Shown piece by piece: positions 20,301 through 27,641 of a stretch of 64,000 bases of DNA (the stretch's first letter is position 1; every line of letters starts with the position of its first letter). Origin of the DNA: Psychrobacter urativorans (GTDB taxonomy: Bacteria > Pseudomonadota > Gammaproteobacteria > Pseudomonadales > Moraxellaceae); the NCBI RefSeq assembly GCF_001298525.1, contig NZ_CP012678.1:434001-498000 (forward strand). Direction: 5' to 3'. The translations under genes and the position numbers were made by a program. A model generated the notes under the pieces. The model had not been told where the DNA came from, made no database searches, and saw nothing but the letters and a program-made list of their open reading frames with translations.

Positions 20301-20618
20301 ACTCATTAGCAAAATACCCTCTTGGGTATCCAAGCTATATTCTAGCAATAACGAATCGACCATTTTTACCGCTTTGCCATCGTTACGCACGTGCTCGACG
20401 AGCTTGCGCGTTTGCTCAGCCGCCGCTTCACGCTCAGCGTCAGTCGGTTTTGCCAGTGGCAATAATGCTGTCAGCCAGCGGTCTTCGTCGGCACTATATA
20501 AAGGCGATATACGCGCATACAGCTCTGCCGCTGACTGCTTGATATAATCTGGCGCAAGCAAATCAGTTGGATTAAATAAAATCGGTTCTTGCGGGGTAAA
20601 CTGATCTAAGGGGTTCAT
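17379..20618 (-). CDS. putA: Bifunctional proline dehydrogenase / P5C dehydrogenase
   Basis: A protein of about 1079 residues that oxidises proline to pyrroline-5-carboxylate (FAD domain) and then to glutamate (NAD+ domain). The N-terminal half has the proline dehydrogenase barrel, with LVKGAYWDTE near residue 369. The C-terminal half is the aldehyde dehydrogenase, with ETGGQNA near 830 and the nucleophilic cysteine in GQRCSACR near 859. It lacks the N-terminal ribbon-helix-helix DNA-binding domain of E. coli PutA, so it should not repress its own operon. It also lacks the usual C-terminal domain, which the next gene encodes separately. The ATG at 20618 has GGAG six bases upstream and is preferred over an ATG 27 codons earlier that has no ribosome binding site. 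Confidence 0.93.
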   Translation of the reverse strand: MNPLDQFTPQEPILFNPTDLLAPDYIKQSAAELYARISPLYSADEDRWLTALLPLAKPTDAEREAAAEQTRKLVEHVRNDGKAVKMVDSLLLEYSLDTQEGILLMSLAEALIRVPDNYTADALIRDKMSVADWKKHLKDDNGLIVNASTWGLMMTGRVVSIDSSTTASGFLDRMTKKMGEPMIRAAMQKAMRIMGHQFVLGETIEDANKNSKSYRDKGYTYSFDMLGEAAITNRDAEKYFNDYLHAIKATASIKVKEGMPKPSVSIKLSALHPRYEATQEAQVMGLLRQRCLLLIEAAREVNVDLSIDAEEADRLEISLKLFESLYRDPLTAGWDGLGLVVQGYSKRAIAIFAWLARLSTEVGDRIPLRLVKGAYWDTEIKLAQQKGLSGYPVWTRKEGTDTAYLACARFLLSEHLRGLIWPQFATHNAHTLATVMTMSTHRDFEFQRLHGMGDALYDHILQAYNIPVRIYAPVGAHKDLLPYLVRRLLENGANSSFVHQLLDKSYPIDKLVVHPYDKLLANDNLHNPDIPLPLDIYGSRRASFGPNIFVESQWHPFKAAIDTQLTKTWSATPIINGQVVSEFTVEGVSNTLDNHKIRAPWNHDVIAGDVRYANANIAKQAIDAAVAGQKIWQLVSASQRATILRKIADLYEKNYAELMALCQVEAGKTIQDSIDEIKEAVDFCRFYADEAERLNEVVHEITDLSGKPLRQVYKARGTFVCISPWNFPLAIYTGQIVAALAAGNTVVAKPAEQTSLIAHFGAQLMYQAGVPSEALQFVTGAGDVGGALTTANNIAGVIFTGSTQTAQRINQSLNSHVQLSGELPVFIAETGGQNAMIVDSTALPEQVVRDAVLSAFGSAGQRCSACRVLCVQEEVADGLIELLQGTMAELIVGNPAQVTTDVGPVIDKDAKKGLEAHIERMIAEPTANILAQATMSASSLVSQEQSTFVLPTAIEVKSIDVIGGEHFGPILHVLRYQARDLDKLIDAINATGFGLTLGIHSRIENIVEHIERRALVGNTYINRNQIGAIVNVQPFGGCGLSGTGPKAGGPHYVARLMQLTTEPLVSADSVSFSIQADIA

Positions 20619-21183
20619 ACCAACTCCGTAATGGTCATATAGAGGATTAACATAAGCAAAATAGTATTTACACTTCTGAAAGTTAAATGTGCTATTCAAT
20701 TATGCAAAGGCAACAACGATCAGCTAAGCAGCATTAGCGCCTTCTTCTTGTTAGTCGTGAATAAAATCAGCTCAGGAGACGTTTGCTTGTTTACTCTTTA
20801 TTGATGCCTTCTTAAAGAAGCAATAAAGCATGTTTAGCAAAAAACTGTGCGCTGATTTACCGCTTATTCATGGCAAGAAAAACCTCTACGGCGTTGATTG
20901 AGGTGATGCGCTTAACTCGATTATGGTAGCACGGAAAAACCCTTCAAACTAACGCAGTTGTCCGTTTACACTCATAAACATAGTATTTAAAAACAAAGTC
21001 ATAACAAAGTTTATCTTGCTTATCGCCTTATTCATAAATTTTTGTTTGCATTTAGCCAACCATTATCATTTATGATGAATAAAGAGGTTATTTGTTAATA
21101 AAAAATCCTCCTTACCAATCAATGATAAGGAGGATTTAAAAAAACATTAAACTACGAAACTTATTAAGCGATACCTTTAATAA
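20619..21183. other. putA upstream region
   Basis: About 565 bases between putA and the purine permease, both leftward. It holds the permease terminator (21103-21137) and a hairpin-forming sequence at 20796-20828 (CTTTATTG/CAATAAAG with an inner CTTCTT/AAGAAG) in what should be the putA leader or promoter region. No further gene is visible. Confidence 0.6.
21103..21137 (-). terminator. Rho-independent terminator of the purine permease gene
   Basis: A perfect 12-base stem (21103-21114 and 21126-21137) with an 11-base loop is followed on the minus strand by a T tract. It lies about 45 bases after the permease stop. Confidence 0.85.
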
Positions 21184-22479
21184 TTAAAGAAACACAATTT
21201 TAGCTAATAAAACAAAGGTTAATACCCACACTGGAACAGTCACTTCAGAGTATTTACCCGCGATTAATTTTACCGATGTAAAGGTGATAAAACCAAGGGC
21301 AATACCGTCAGCCACAGAGTATGTCAGTGGCGTGAATAATAACACGACTGCAACGGGGGCGGCATCGGTCAAATCCTGCCAATTGATGTCTTTTAACGTG
21401 GCTAACATCAATACTGCCACATAGAAAATAGCGCCTGCTGTCGCATAAGAGGGAATCATCGCGGCTAATGGCGCAAAGAACACACTTAATAAAAACAGCA
21501 CCCCAACCGTCACTGCCATCAGTCCGGTACGACCGCCCGCGGCAACCCCTGCGACACTTTCAATAAAACTGGTCGTTGACGACGTCCCTAATAACGCACC
21601 AGTCACCGTCGCGGTAGAATCTGCCAGTAATGCCTTACCCATATTGGGAATATTACCGTTTTTGTCAATCAGATTCGCCTGACTCGTCGTTGCAACTAAC
21701 GTACCTGCGGTATCAAATAAATCGACAAATAGAAAGGCAAAGATGACACTAATCATGGCCACATCAAACGCGCCAGCAATATCAAGCTGCATAAACGTAG
21801 GCATGATAGACGGCGGCGCAGACATAATGCCAGCAAACTGCGTATGACCCGTTAACAAACTAATCAAGGCAATAAGCAAAATACCAATGGTTACCGCACC
21901 AGGAATTTTCTTATAAGACAGACCGATAATGACAATAAAACCTAAAGCCGCCATGATGGGTGGAAACGTATGCATATCTCCAAGAGCGACTAAGGTTGCC
22001 TCTCGTGCAACGATAACCCCTGAGCTTTGCAACGCAATAAATGCTAAAAACGCGCCGATACCAGCAACCACGCCTTGTTTTAGACACAGTGGAATGGCAT
22101 TAATAATCCATTCACGAATCTTAAATAAGCTTAAAAGTATAAAAATACAACCGGACAAAAACACCGCACCAAGCGCCGTTTGCCACGCATAGCCCATACC
22201 CAGAACCACGCTATAAGTAAAGAAAGCGTTGAGTCCCATACCGGGTGCTAAAGCAACTGGTAGGCGGGCGTAAATACCCATGATAAAACAGCCGAGCGCA
22301 GATGCTAAACAAGTCGCAACAAAGACCGCGCCTTTGTCCATGCCCGCTTCTGCCAATACGTTAGGGTTGACAAAAATAATATAAGCCATCGTCAAAAACG
22401 TGGTTATACCGGCGAGAATTTCTGTTTTGACCGTGGTGTTGTCACCGTTAATGCCAAAATAGCGTTCAATTGCGTTCAT
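21184..22479 (-). CDS. Purine permease, AzgA/GhxP-type (NCS2 group)
   Basis: A 431-residue inner-membrane transporter with 12-14 hydrophobic helices. The start (MNAIERYFGI, then EILAGITTFLTMAYIIFVNP) and the GMGLNAFFTY motif are typical of the AzgA-like branch, which imports adenine, guanine or hypoxanthine by proton symport; LFDTAGTL is also a family motif. Its place beside guanine deaminase and xanthine dehydrogenase genes suggests guanine, hypoxanthine or xanthine as substrate. It has its own promoter (22637-22665), a long leader with a terminator-like hairpin (22568-22605), and its own terminator, so it is probably regulated alone. Confidence 0.9.
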   Translation of the reverse strand: MNAIERYFGINGDNTTVKTEILAGITTFLTMAYIIFVNPNVLAEAGMDKGAVFVATCLASALGCFIMGIYARLPVALAPGMGLNAFFTYSVVLGMGYAWQTALGAVFLSGCIFILLSLFKIREWIINAIPLCLKQGVVAGIGAFLAFIALQSSGVIVAREATLVALGDMHTFPPIMAALGFIVIIGLSYKKIPGAVTIGILLIALISLLTGHTQFAGIMSAPPSIMPTFMQLDIAGAFDVAMISVIFAFLFVDLFDTAGTLVATTSQANLIDKNGNIPNMGKALLADSTATVTGALLGTSSTTSFIESVAGVAAGGRTGLMAVTVGVLFLLSVFFAPLAAMIPSYATAGAIFYVAVLMLATLKDINWQDLTDAAPVAVVLLFTPLTYSVADGIALGFITFTSVKLIAGKYSEVTVPVWVLTFVLLAKIVFL

Positions 22480-22567
22480 AAGTATCGCGCCTAACTTGCT
22501 AGTGAAATAAACAGGGTTGTCAGTGTCTCTTTATTAGTGACTATTTATTAGGAATTTTTCATTGCCT

Positions 22568-22605
22568 AAAAATAAAAAAGACATCAGCAAACAAGTTGCG
22601 ACGTC
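22568..22605 (-). promoter_or_regulatory. Leader hairpin plus U-tract (possible attenuator) before the purine permease
   Basis: Read leftward, a roughly 10-pair stem with G-T pairs and one bulge (22580-22605) is followed directly by a T-rich tract (22568-22579). This is the form of an intrinsic terminator. It lies downstream of the best permease promoter and about 90 bases before the permease ATG, with no gene before it on this strand. It could act as a transcription attenuator under purine control. No known riboswitch aptamer was recognised, and the space before the hairpin is short. Confidence 0.5.
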
Positions 22606-22636
22606 ATCACCAAAGACAGCGTTAACAAAGTTTAAC

Positions 22637-22665
22637 ATTTTAGAGAAATTAGCTTACAAATTCAA
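22637..22665 (-). promoter_or_regulatory. Purine permease promoter
   Basis: Read leftward, TTGAAT (22660-22665) and TAAAAT (22637-22642) are separated by 17 bases. Just downstream lies an interrupted inverted repeat GTTAA-N6-TTAAC (22621-22636), which could be an operator at the transcription start. Confidence 0.55.
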
Positions 22666-22984
22666 TGGTTACGCGTATCTTCTGCCATAAAACTACAATT
22701 TAAACCAACTGCTAGATAATAGTTTGGTTAAATAAACGGACGCAAAAAATAGTCTTTCTCGCCATTTAACACATTATTAAATGACCTTTTCACCATTTAG
22801 CAGTACACTAGCGGGTTAATATAAGTATGCAGTAATTATCACGTCCTATTTTAAATAAATATTTAATATCGTTACTCCTAATTTTCTTCAAAGAATAAAC
22901 CGTCATTACCATTTTTTGAGGTTTTATCTGGCTTAAATAGATAAGTTTAAGCAGGTTGTTATTCATCGTCAGTGAGCCCGTTAC

Positions 22985-23716
22985 ATGCCTGAATCATTAA
23001 ATATTCTCGACCTTGTCACCCACGCCAGTTTGCTGGTACAGATTGTGATGGCGCTATTATTATTGGCATCGCTCGTCAGTTGGGTGATTATTTTTCGTCT
23101 CAGCTCGCGCTTAGGTACGGCAAAAAGTTTCGATGAGCAGTTTGAAACGTGGTTTTGGTCAGGTGAAGATTTAGCCAAGCTTTATCAAGGTATCCAAGGC
23201 TCACCCGATCGCCAAGGGCTTGAGCAAATTTTTTATGTGGGATTTTCTGAATATTTGAGAATGCATAAAAAGCGTCAGCCAAAAGACGATATCATTGATG
23301 GTGTAGAGCGAAAGTTAAGAGTTGGACTCGGACGCCAACAGCAGCAGCTAGAATCTGGCATTGCGACGTTGGCTAGCATCGGCTCAGTCGCGCCTTATGT
23401 CGGTCTATTCGGTACGGTGTGGGGAATTATGAATGCCTTTTTAGGTCTATCACAATCCGAGCAAGCCACTATTGCCTCTGTTGCACCCGGTATTGCTGAA
23501 GCGTTAATTGCAACGGCAATGGGATTATTTGCCGCCATTCCTGCCGTACTGGCTTACAATCATTTCACTTCTAAATCAGGTCGGCTATATGACTCGCGCG
23601 CGCTGTTTTGTGATGAAATGACCGGTATGCTACAACGCGAAACCAGTACCGATAATCCTACCGTGGTGACACCAACCAATCAAGTTTCTCGCGCCAGTCA
23701 GGTAACCGGTCTATGA
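22985..23716 (+). CDS. tolQ: Tol-Pal system proton channel protein TolQ
   Basis: A 243-residue MotA/TolQ/ExbB family inner-membrane protein. It has an N-terminal helix (residues 16-38) and a pair of helices in the second half (GSVAPYVGLFGTVWGIM, and ALIATAMGLFAAIPAVLAYN). With TolR it converts the proton gradient into movement of TolA. It overlaps tolR by four bases (ATGA), showing translational coupling. An ExbB assignment is possible from the family alone, but the tolB gene that follows fixes it as TolQ. Confidence 0.93.
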   Translation: MPESLNILDLVTHASLLVQIVMALLLLASLVSWVIIFRLSSRLGTAKSFDEQFETWFWSGEDLAKLYQGIQGSPDRQGLEQIFYVGFSEYLRMHKKRQPKDDIIDGVERKLRVGLGRQQQQLESGIATLASIGSVAPYVGLFGTVWGIMNAFLGLSQSEQATIASVAPGIAEALIATAMGLFAAIPAVLAYNHFTSKSGRLYDSRALFCDEMTGMLQRETSTDNPTVVTPTNQVSRASQVTGL

Positions 23717-24171
23717 AACCAAGTCCTTATGCCCGTAAAAAAATAGCGCTCAACTCCGATATGAATGTCGTGCCTTATATCGACGTTATGTTAGTGCTAT
23801 TGGTTATTTTTATGGTGACTACGCCTATGATGACGACTGGTGTCGATGTCGATTTGCCCAAAGAGCAGACCAAAACTTTGAGCCAAAACCAGTTACCGGT
23901 CATTGTGTCTTTAACGGGTAAGGGCGAGATATTTATTAGTTATGAGAATAATGTTGATGTACCCACCAGTGAGCCAGAGCTCATCAAAATTTTATCAAGC
24001 TTACAAGCCAAAGGTAGCGCCGATGGGCTACAGCCGCTACAAGTGATGATTAATGCTGACCAAAACAATCAATATGGCGCGATTATGGGTCTAATGGCGA
24101 ACTTACAACAAGCAGGCATTCAAAAGGTAGGCTTATTAACGGGTGCGCCATTACCCACGCCTAAGTTATAA
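23713..24171 (+). CDS. tolR: Tol-Pal system protein TolR
   Basis: A 152-residue ExbD/TolR family protein with a cytoplasmic start, one membrane helix around residues 22-42 that includes the conserved proton-carrying aspartate (VVPYIDVMLVLLVIFMV), and a periplasmic domain. It partners TolQ in the inner membrane. It is followed by a 115-base gap before tolA that contains a Fur-box-like sequence. Confidence 0.93.
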   Translation: MKPSPYARKKIALNSDMNVVPYIDVMLVLLVIFMVTTPMMTTGVDVDLPKEQTKTLSQNQLPVIVSLTGKGEIFISYENNVDVPTSEPELIKILSSLQAKGSADGLQPLQVMINADQNNQYGAIMGLMANLQQAGIQKVGLLTGAPLPTPKL

Positions 24172-24229
24172 TAGATTTGCTGTAAATAACTTATCTAGTT
24201 AAAACTTATTTTAACAATGCCTATTTTGG

Positions 24230-24246
24230 TTAATCATTATCATTAA
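24230..24246. promoter_or_regulatory. Fur-box-like sequence between tolR and tolA
   Basis: Seventeen bases match about 14 of 17 positions of the Fur consensus core (ATAATGATAATCATTAT) when read on the minus strand. No promoter is evident beside it, so it may be a chance match in AT-rich DNA. Confidence 0.25.
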
Positions 24247-24286
24247 GAATACCCTTTGATGCATCACGCCCACGAGTATAAACGCA

Positions 24287-25309
24287 ATGAATAATGCGCC
24301 TGTCGTCTATGTTCCTACCGAGCCTGAAGGCAACGGTCTCACACTGCCTACGCTACTCAGCTTACTCGCGCATGGTATCGTGATTGGGATATTAATTTAT
24401 ACCTATCAGCATATGGAAATAGACACGACGGGCAGCTTAGAGACCACCATGGTATCTCCTGAACAGCTGGCGGAGATGCAAGGGCAAATACTCGCTAATC
24501 GCGCTGCTGCCTCTGATGGTTCACAAATGGATAGCAATGTCAGCGGTGCTATCAGTAGCGAACCTTTTAATTCGAACAACTCAAATAACGCTGGTGCTAA
24601 TAGTTCACAATCATCCTCCCAAAGAGTTCCCACATTCGTAAAATCAGACAATGCTGCTGACGGTTCTAGCGATGCACCGATACTGATGAGTCAAGAACAA
24701 CAACAGCGCCTTACTGAGCAATCACAAGCCTATGAAAGTGACTTTGCCGAATGGGCAGCACAACAAGATGAGTTGACACTTGAGCGGCTTGAACGTATTG
24801 AGCAAAATAAAAAAAGCGATCTGAATGAAGAAAGTGAGCGCCTAGAAGCATTTCGTGATAAAAAGAATAACCCGCCAAAGATTGAAAAACCTAATAGCTC
24901 GCAGCGTAATATAGAAATCAGCGCCGGCAGTTCTGGTGGTGGTGGCAAAAATTATAGCTTATCCGACGGTCAATCCACGCTATCGGGAGAGTCATCGACT
25001 GCTAGCACCTCAAAAGGTAGCAGTCGTTCTGCATCCAGTGGTAAGCGCGGTGCCAGTAATAGTGAGATTATTAATTTAATCAAACGTAACTATAATCCCC
25101 CAACCGCCGCGAAAGGCTCCACCCAACGGGCAACGTTAACTATTACGGTGAATAGCAATGGCGATGTGGTGAACGTCTCGGCATCAGGCGCTGACAGTGC
25201 AGTGAATGAGGCGGCAAAACAGGCAGTCATGAGCGCGCGTAACCTACCTATTGATACCGATGACCCAAAATATCCTACCTTTACTATTCAATTTAACGGA
25301 AGTAATTAA
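24287..25309 (+). CDS. tolA: TolA-like envelope-spanning protein
   Basis: A 340-residue protein with one N-terminal membrane helix (about residues 22-42), a long polar middle region (Ser/Asn/Gln-rich, then a charged stretch rich in Glu, Arg and Lys near residues 150-205, likely helical), a Gly/Ser-rich linker, and a C-terminal TonB/TolA-like domain (about 255-340). It should link TolQR in the inner membrane to TolB and Pal. The middle lacks the long Ala/Lys/Glu helix of E. coli TolA and has low-complexity Ser/Gly linkers instead. Identity follows from position in tolQRAB. Confidence 0.85.
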   Translation: MNNAPVVYVPTEPEGNGLTLPTLLSLLAHGIVIGILIYTYQHMEIDTTGSLETTMVSPEQLAEMQGQILANRAAASDGSQMDSNVSGAISSEPFNSNNSNNAGANSSQSSSQRVPTFVKSDNAADGSSDAPILMSQEQQQRLTEQSQAYESDFAEWAAQQDELTLERLERIEQNKKSDLNEESERLEAFRDKKNNPPKIEKPNSSQRNIEISAGSSGGGGKNYSLSDGQSTLSGESSTASTSKGSSRSASSGKRGASNSEIINLIKRNYNPPTAAKGSTQRATLTITVNSNGDVVNVSASGADSAVNEAAKQAVMSARNLPIDTDDPKYPTFTIQFNGSN

Positions 25310-25527
25310 TATTTTTTAATTAGATATCAATTGGCTATTGCACATTATTCATCAAACTACCAATCAAATTACTAATCAGGTTGGTTATACCCTACGCTTA
25401 TCATTAATCCGCTCAGTAAATGCCGACTTTACCTTAAGTTGCTTGCGCCTTTTGCCATTTTAACTTACCGTAAGACCTAAGTTATAGTGTATAAAAAATA
25501 ATTATTACTCGATTTTAGGAGCCTGAC

Positions 25528-26826
25528 TTGGTCACACGTACTCACAAGAAACTATTGATTGCTTTACTTGCCAGCACAACCACGGTGCTGATTGCCCCTA
25601 GTGTCTTTGCAGCGCCAGTAGTATTAGAATTGGATTATGAAATCCCAGTCCAGCAAACCCAAGTAGCTTTTGTGCCCTTTGCTGGTGATTCTGTGCTGTC
25701 GCCCATTATTCTAAACGACTTGAGTAGAACTGAGCTGACTGTCACCAATAAAAACCTGCCACAACAGCCACGTAGTAGTAGCGAGCTGGCAGGAACATTA
25801 CCCGTTTGGCAACAGCTTGGCATTCCTTATTTAGTGGTCGGTAGCACGCGCACTGAACGCAGCAAAATTGTCACTGATTATGAAGTAATCGATGTGAAAA
25901 CTGGTCGCGTGATTGAAGGCAAGCAAAGCTTATCCTCCGATAAAGACACCTCAAGTATGCGTTATGCTGGTCACGTCATCGCGGATAAAGTGTATGAGCT
26001 TATCACTGGTACCGCAGGTGATTTTTCAGGGCGTATTGCTTATATTGAGGAAAGCGGACGCGGCAAAGATAAAGTATCGTACTTAAAAGTGATGGATGCC
26101 GATGGTGAAAATGCCAGAACCATTACTGAAGTAAAAGGCTCAATCTTCTCGCCTTCATGGTCACCAGATGCGTCACGCATCGCCTATGCATTGCAGCGTG
26201 ATAAGTCTTATCCGCTCATTTATGTGCAAAATGTCAGCGGTGGCGCGGCGAATGTGATTACACCATTTAAAGGCAGTAACTTAAGCCCGTCTTTTTCTCC
26301 TGATGGTAGCAAAATACTATTCTCTAGTAGCTTTGAAGGCAGCTCTCATATTTATGAAACCAGTGCTAGCGGTGGCACGCCAAGACGCTTAACCAATTGG
26401 CCAAGCAGTGAAGTGCAGCCAAGCTACGCCCCAGATGGTAAATCCTTTGTATTCGTATCAGACAGAGCTGGATTTAATAAGCCACAAATTTATCGTTATG
26501 AATTTGGTTCAAATCGTATCACCAAAGTATCTGGTAGTGGCTATGCCACCAGTCCGCAGTTTAGTAGCGATGGTAAACAAATTGCTTTTTTAAGTGGACG
26601 CTCAGCCGCGATTATGAATAGCAATGGCGCGGTAACCGCAAATCTTGGCAATACTGGCATTGATGAAGCGCCAAGTTTTTCACCTAATGGCAAACGTGTG
26701 GTCTATGCGTCAACGCAAGGTGGCAAAGGCGTATTAACCATCAAATCTTTAAACGGTGGACAATCCTTTGGTAAATCAGGTCAAGGTATCATCCGCTCGC
26801 CAGTCTGGTCTTCAAATCCTAAATAA
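25528..26826 (+). CDS. tolB: Tol-Pal system beta-propeller protein TolB
   Basis: A 432-residue periplasmic protein: signal peptide with an Ala-x-Ala-like end near residue 29 (FAAP), an N-terminal alpha/beta domain, then repeated WD40-like propeller blades with the recurring pattern PSWSPDA, PSFSPDG, PSYAPDG. It starts with TTG, preceded by AGGAG at good spacing. The usual next gene, pal, is not present; a terminator follows directly. Confidence 0.95.
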   Translation: MVTRTHKKLLIALLASTTTVLIAPSVFAAPVVLELDYEIPVQQTQVAFVPFAGDSVLSPIILNDLSRTELTVTNKNLPQQPRSSSELAGTLPVWQQLGIPYLVVGSTRTERSKIVTDYEVIDVKTGRVIEGKQSLSSDKDTSSMRYAGHVIADKVYELITGTAGDFSGRIAYIEESGRGKDKVSYLKVMDADGENARTITEVKGSIFSPSWSPDASRIAYALQRDKSYPLIYVQNVSGGAANVITPFKGSNLSPSFSPDGSKILFSSSFEGSSHIYETSASGGTPRRLTNWPSSEVQPSYAPDGKSFVFVSDRAGFNKPQIYRYEFGSNRITKVSGSGYATSPQFSSDGKQIAFLSGRSAAIMNSNGAVTANLGNTGIDEAPSFSPNGKRVVYASTQGGKGVLTIKSLNGGQSFGKSGQGIIRSPVWSSNPK

Positions 26827-26857
26827 AATTTTAGTTTAAAGCACCATTTAAAACCAA

Positions 26858-26885
26858 AAAAAACGCCTAATATTAGGCGTTTTTT
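26858..26885. terminator. Bidirectional terminator between tolB and the cytochrome module
   Basis: A perfect 13-base inverted repeat (26858-26870 and 26873-26885) has six A on one side and six T on the other. It separates tolB from the convergent cytochrome gene and shows that the tol unit ends without pal. Confidence 0.88.
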
Positions 26886-26941
26886 ATAACCAGATTTTCT
26901 ATTTAAGTTATACATTAACTTTACATTTATTTCATTATTAC

Positions 26942-27592
26942 CTATTCACTCGGGTCAGAACCGGGTGGAAAATCATGGCGTAGCTGTGCGACATTTGCCG
27001 CCGTGACGGTATCGGTAAAATGATTCAAATCACTATACACATATTGAGTGACTGCGGCTATTTGCTCATCATCCATCATACTGTGAAAGGAGGGCATGCC
27101 ACGAAGACCATTGATTAAAACGCTAATAATATAATACTTAGATTCCATCTTACTGTTGTCTTTGAGCGGCGGATAATAGCCTGCACCTACTGCACCCTCG
27201 CCTTTTGACATATGACATCCTGCACAGGAATCATCATACAGTTTTTTTCCATTGGTAGTAATAAAACCCTTTTTACCTTCGTTACTACCTTCAAATTTTG
27301 TAAGCCACTTTTGCAGCTTAACGTCCTCTGCCATCTTTGGTATCAAGCTGACATTAACGATATTGGCTTTCGGCGCTCTCAGCTCTTCTTTCGTCATGTA
27401 GACTGCGCCCCACGCACCATTATTGCGGCTGGCTTGATTGTCAAATACGTTTTGTGCAGCTTGCAAATTGGCAAGGGTGGCGGTATGCGCGGTTTGGTCT
27501 TTGTTATAGCGGCTACAGCCAGATAGCGTAACGGTAGCTCCGATAGTCAATATCATAGCCATAACAAGCAGGTTTGGTTTTATCATGTCCAT
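26942..27592 (-). CDS. Mono-haem c-type cytochrome lipoprotein (module B)
   Basis: A 216-residue lipoprotein: signal peptide ending in the lipobox LSGC near residue 26, a region with the shared motif SRNNGAWG, then one haem site CAGCHMSKGEG near residue 125, with a distal methionine probably in the GMPSFH segment. It is the likely small electron carrier for the flavin enzyme encoded just before it. It is a clear paralogue of the cytochrome at 30973-31626. The start has AGAGG upstream, which decides it. It is the last gene of the second three-gene module. Confidence 0.88.
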   Translation of the reverse strand: MDMIKPNLLVMAMILTIGATVTLSGCSRYNKDQTAHTATLANLQAAQNVFDNQASRNNGAWGAVYMTKEELRAPKANIVNVSLIPKMAEDVKLQKWLTKFEGSNEGKKGFITTNGKKLYDDSCAGCHMSKGEGAVGAGYYPPLKDNSKMESKYYIISVLINGLRGMPSFHSMMDDEQIAAVTQYVYSDLNHFTDTVTAANVAQLRHDFPPGSDPSE

Positions 27593-27641
27593 GATTACCT
27601 CTGAATTTATTATAATTAACCCACCTTAATAACTTTGCCTA

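Larger units (their letters stand above)
22480..22984. other. Divergent permease-tolQ intergenic region
   Basis: A 505-base region between divergently transcribed genes. The left third holds the permease promoter and a leader with a terminator hairpin. The right part must hold the tolQ promoter, but I cannot single out a convincing one. A ybgC-like gene, often found before tolQ, is absent. Confidence 0.6.

Noticed and set aside
21055..21075. Fur-box-like sequence near the permease terminator
   Set aside because: Only about 11 of 15 positions match, and it lies far from any start codon.
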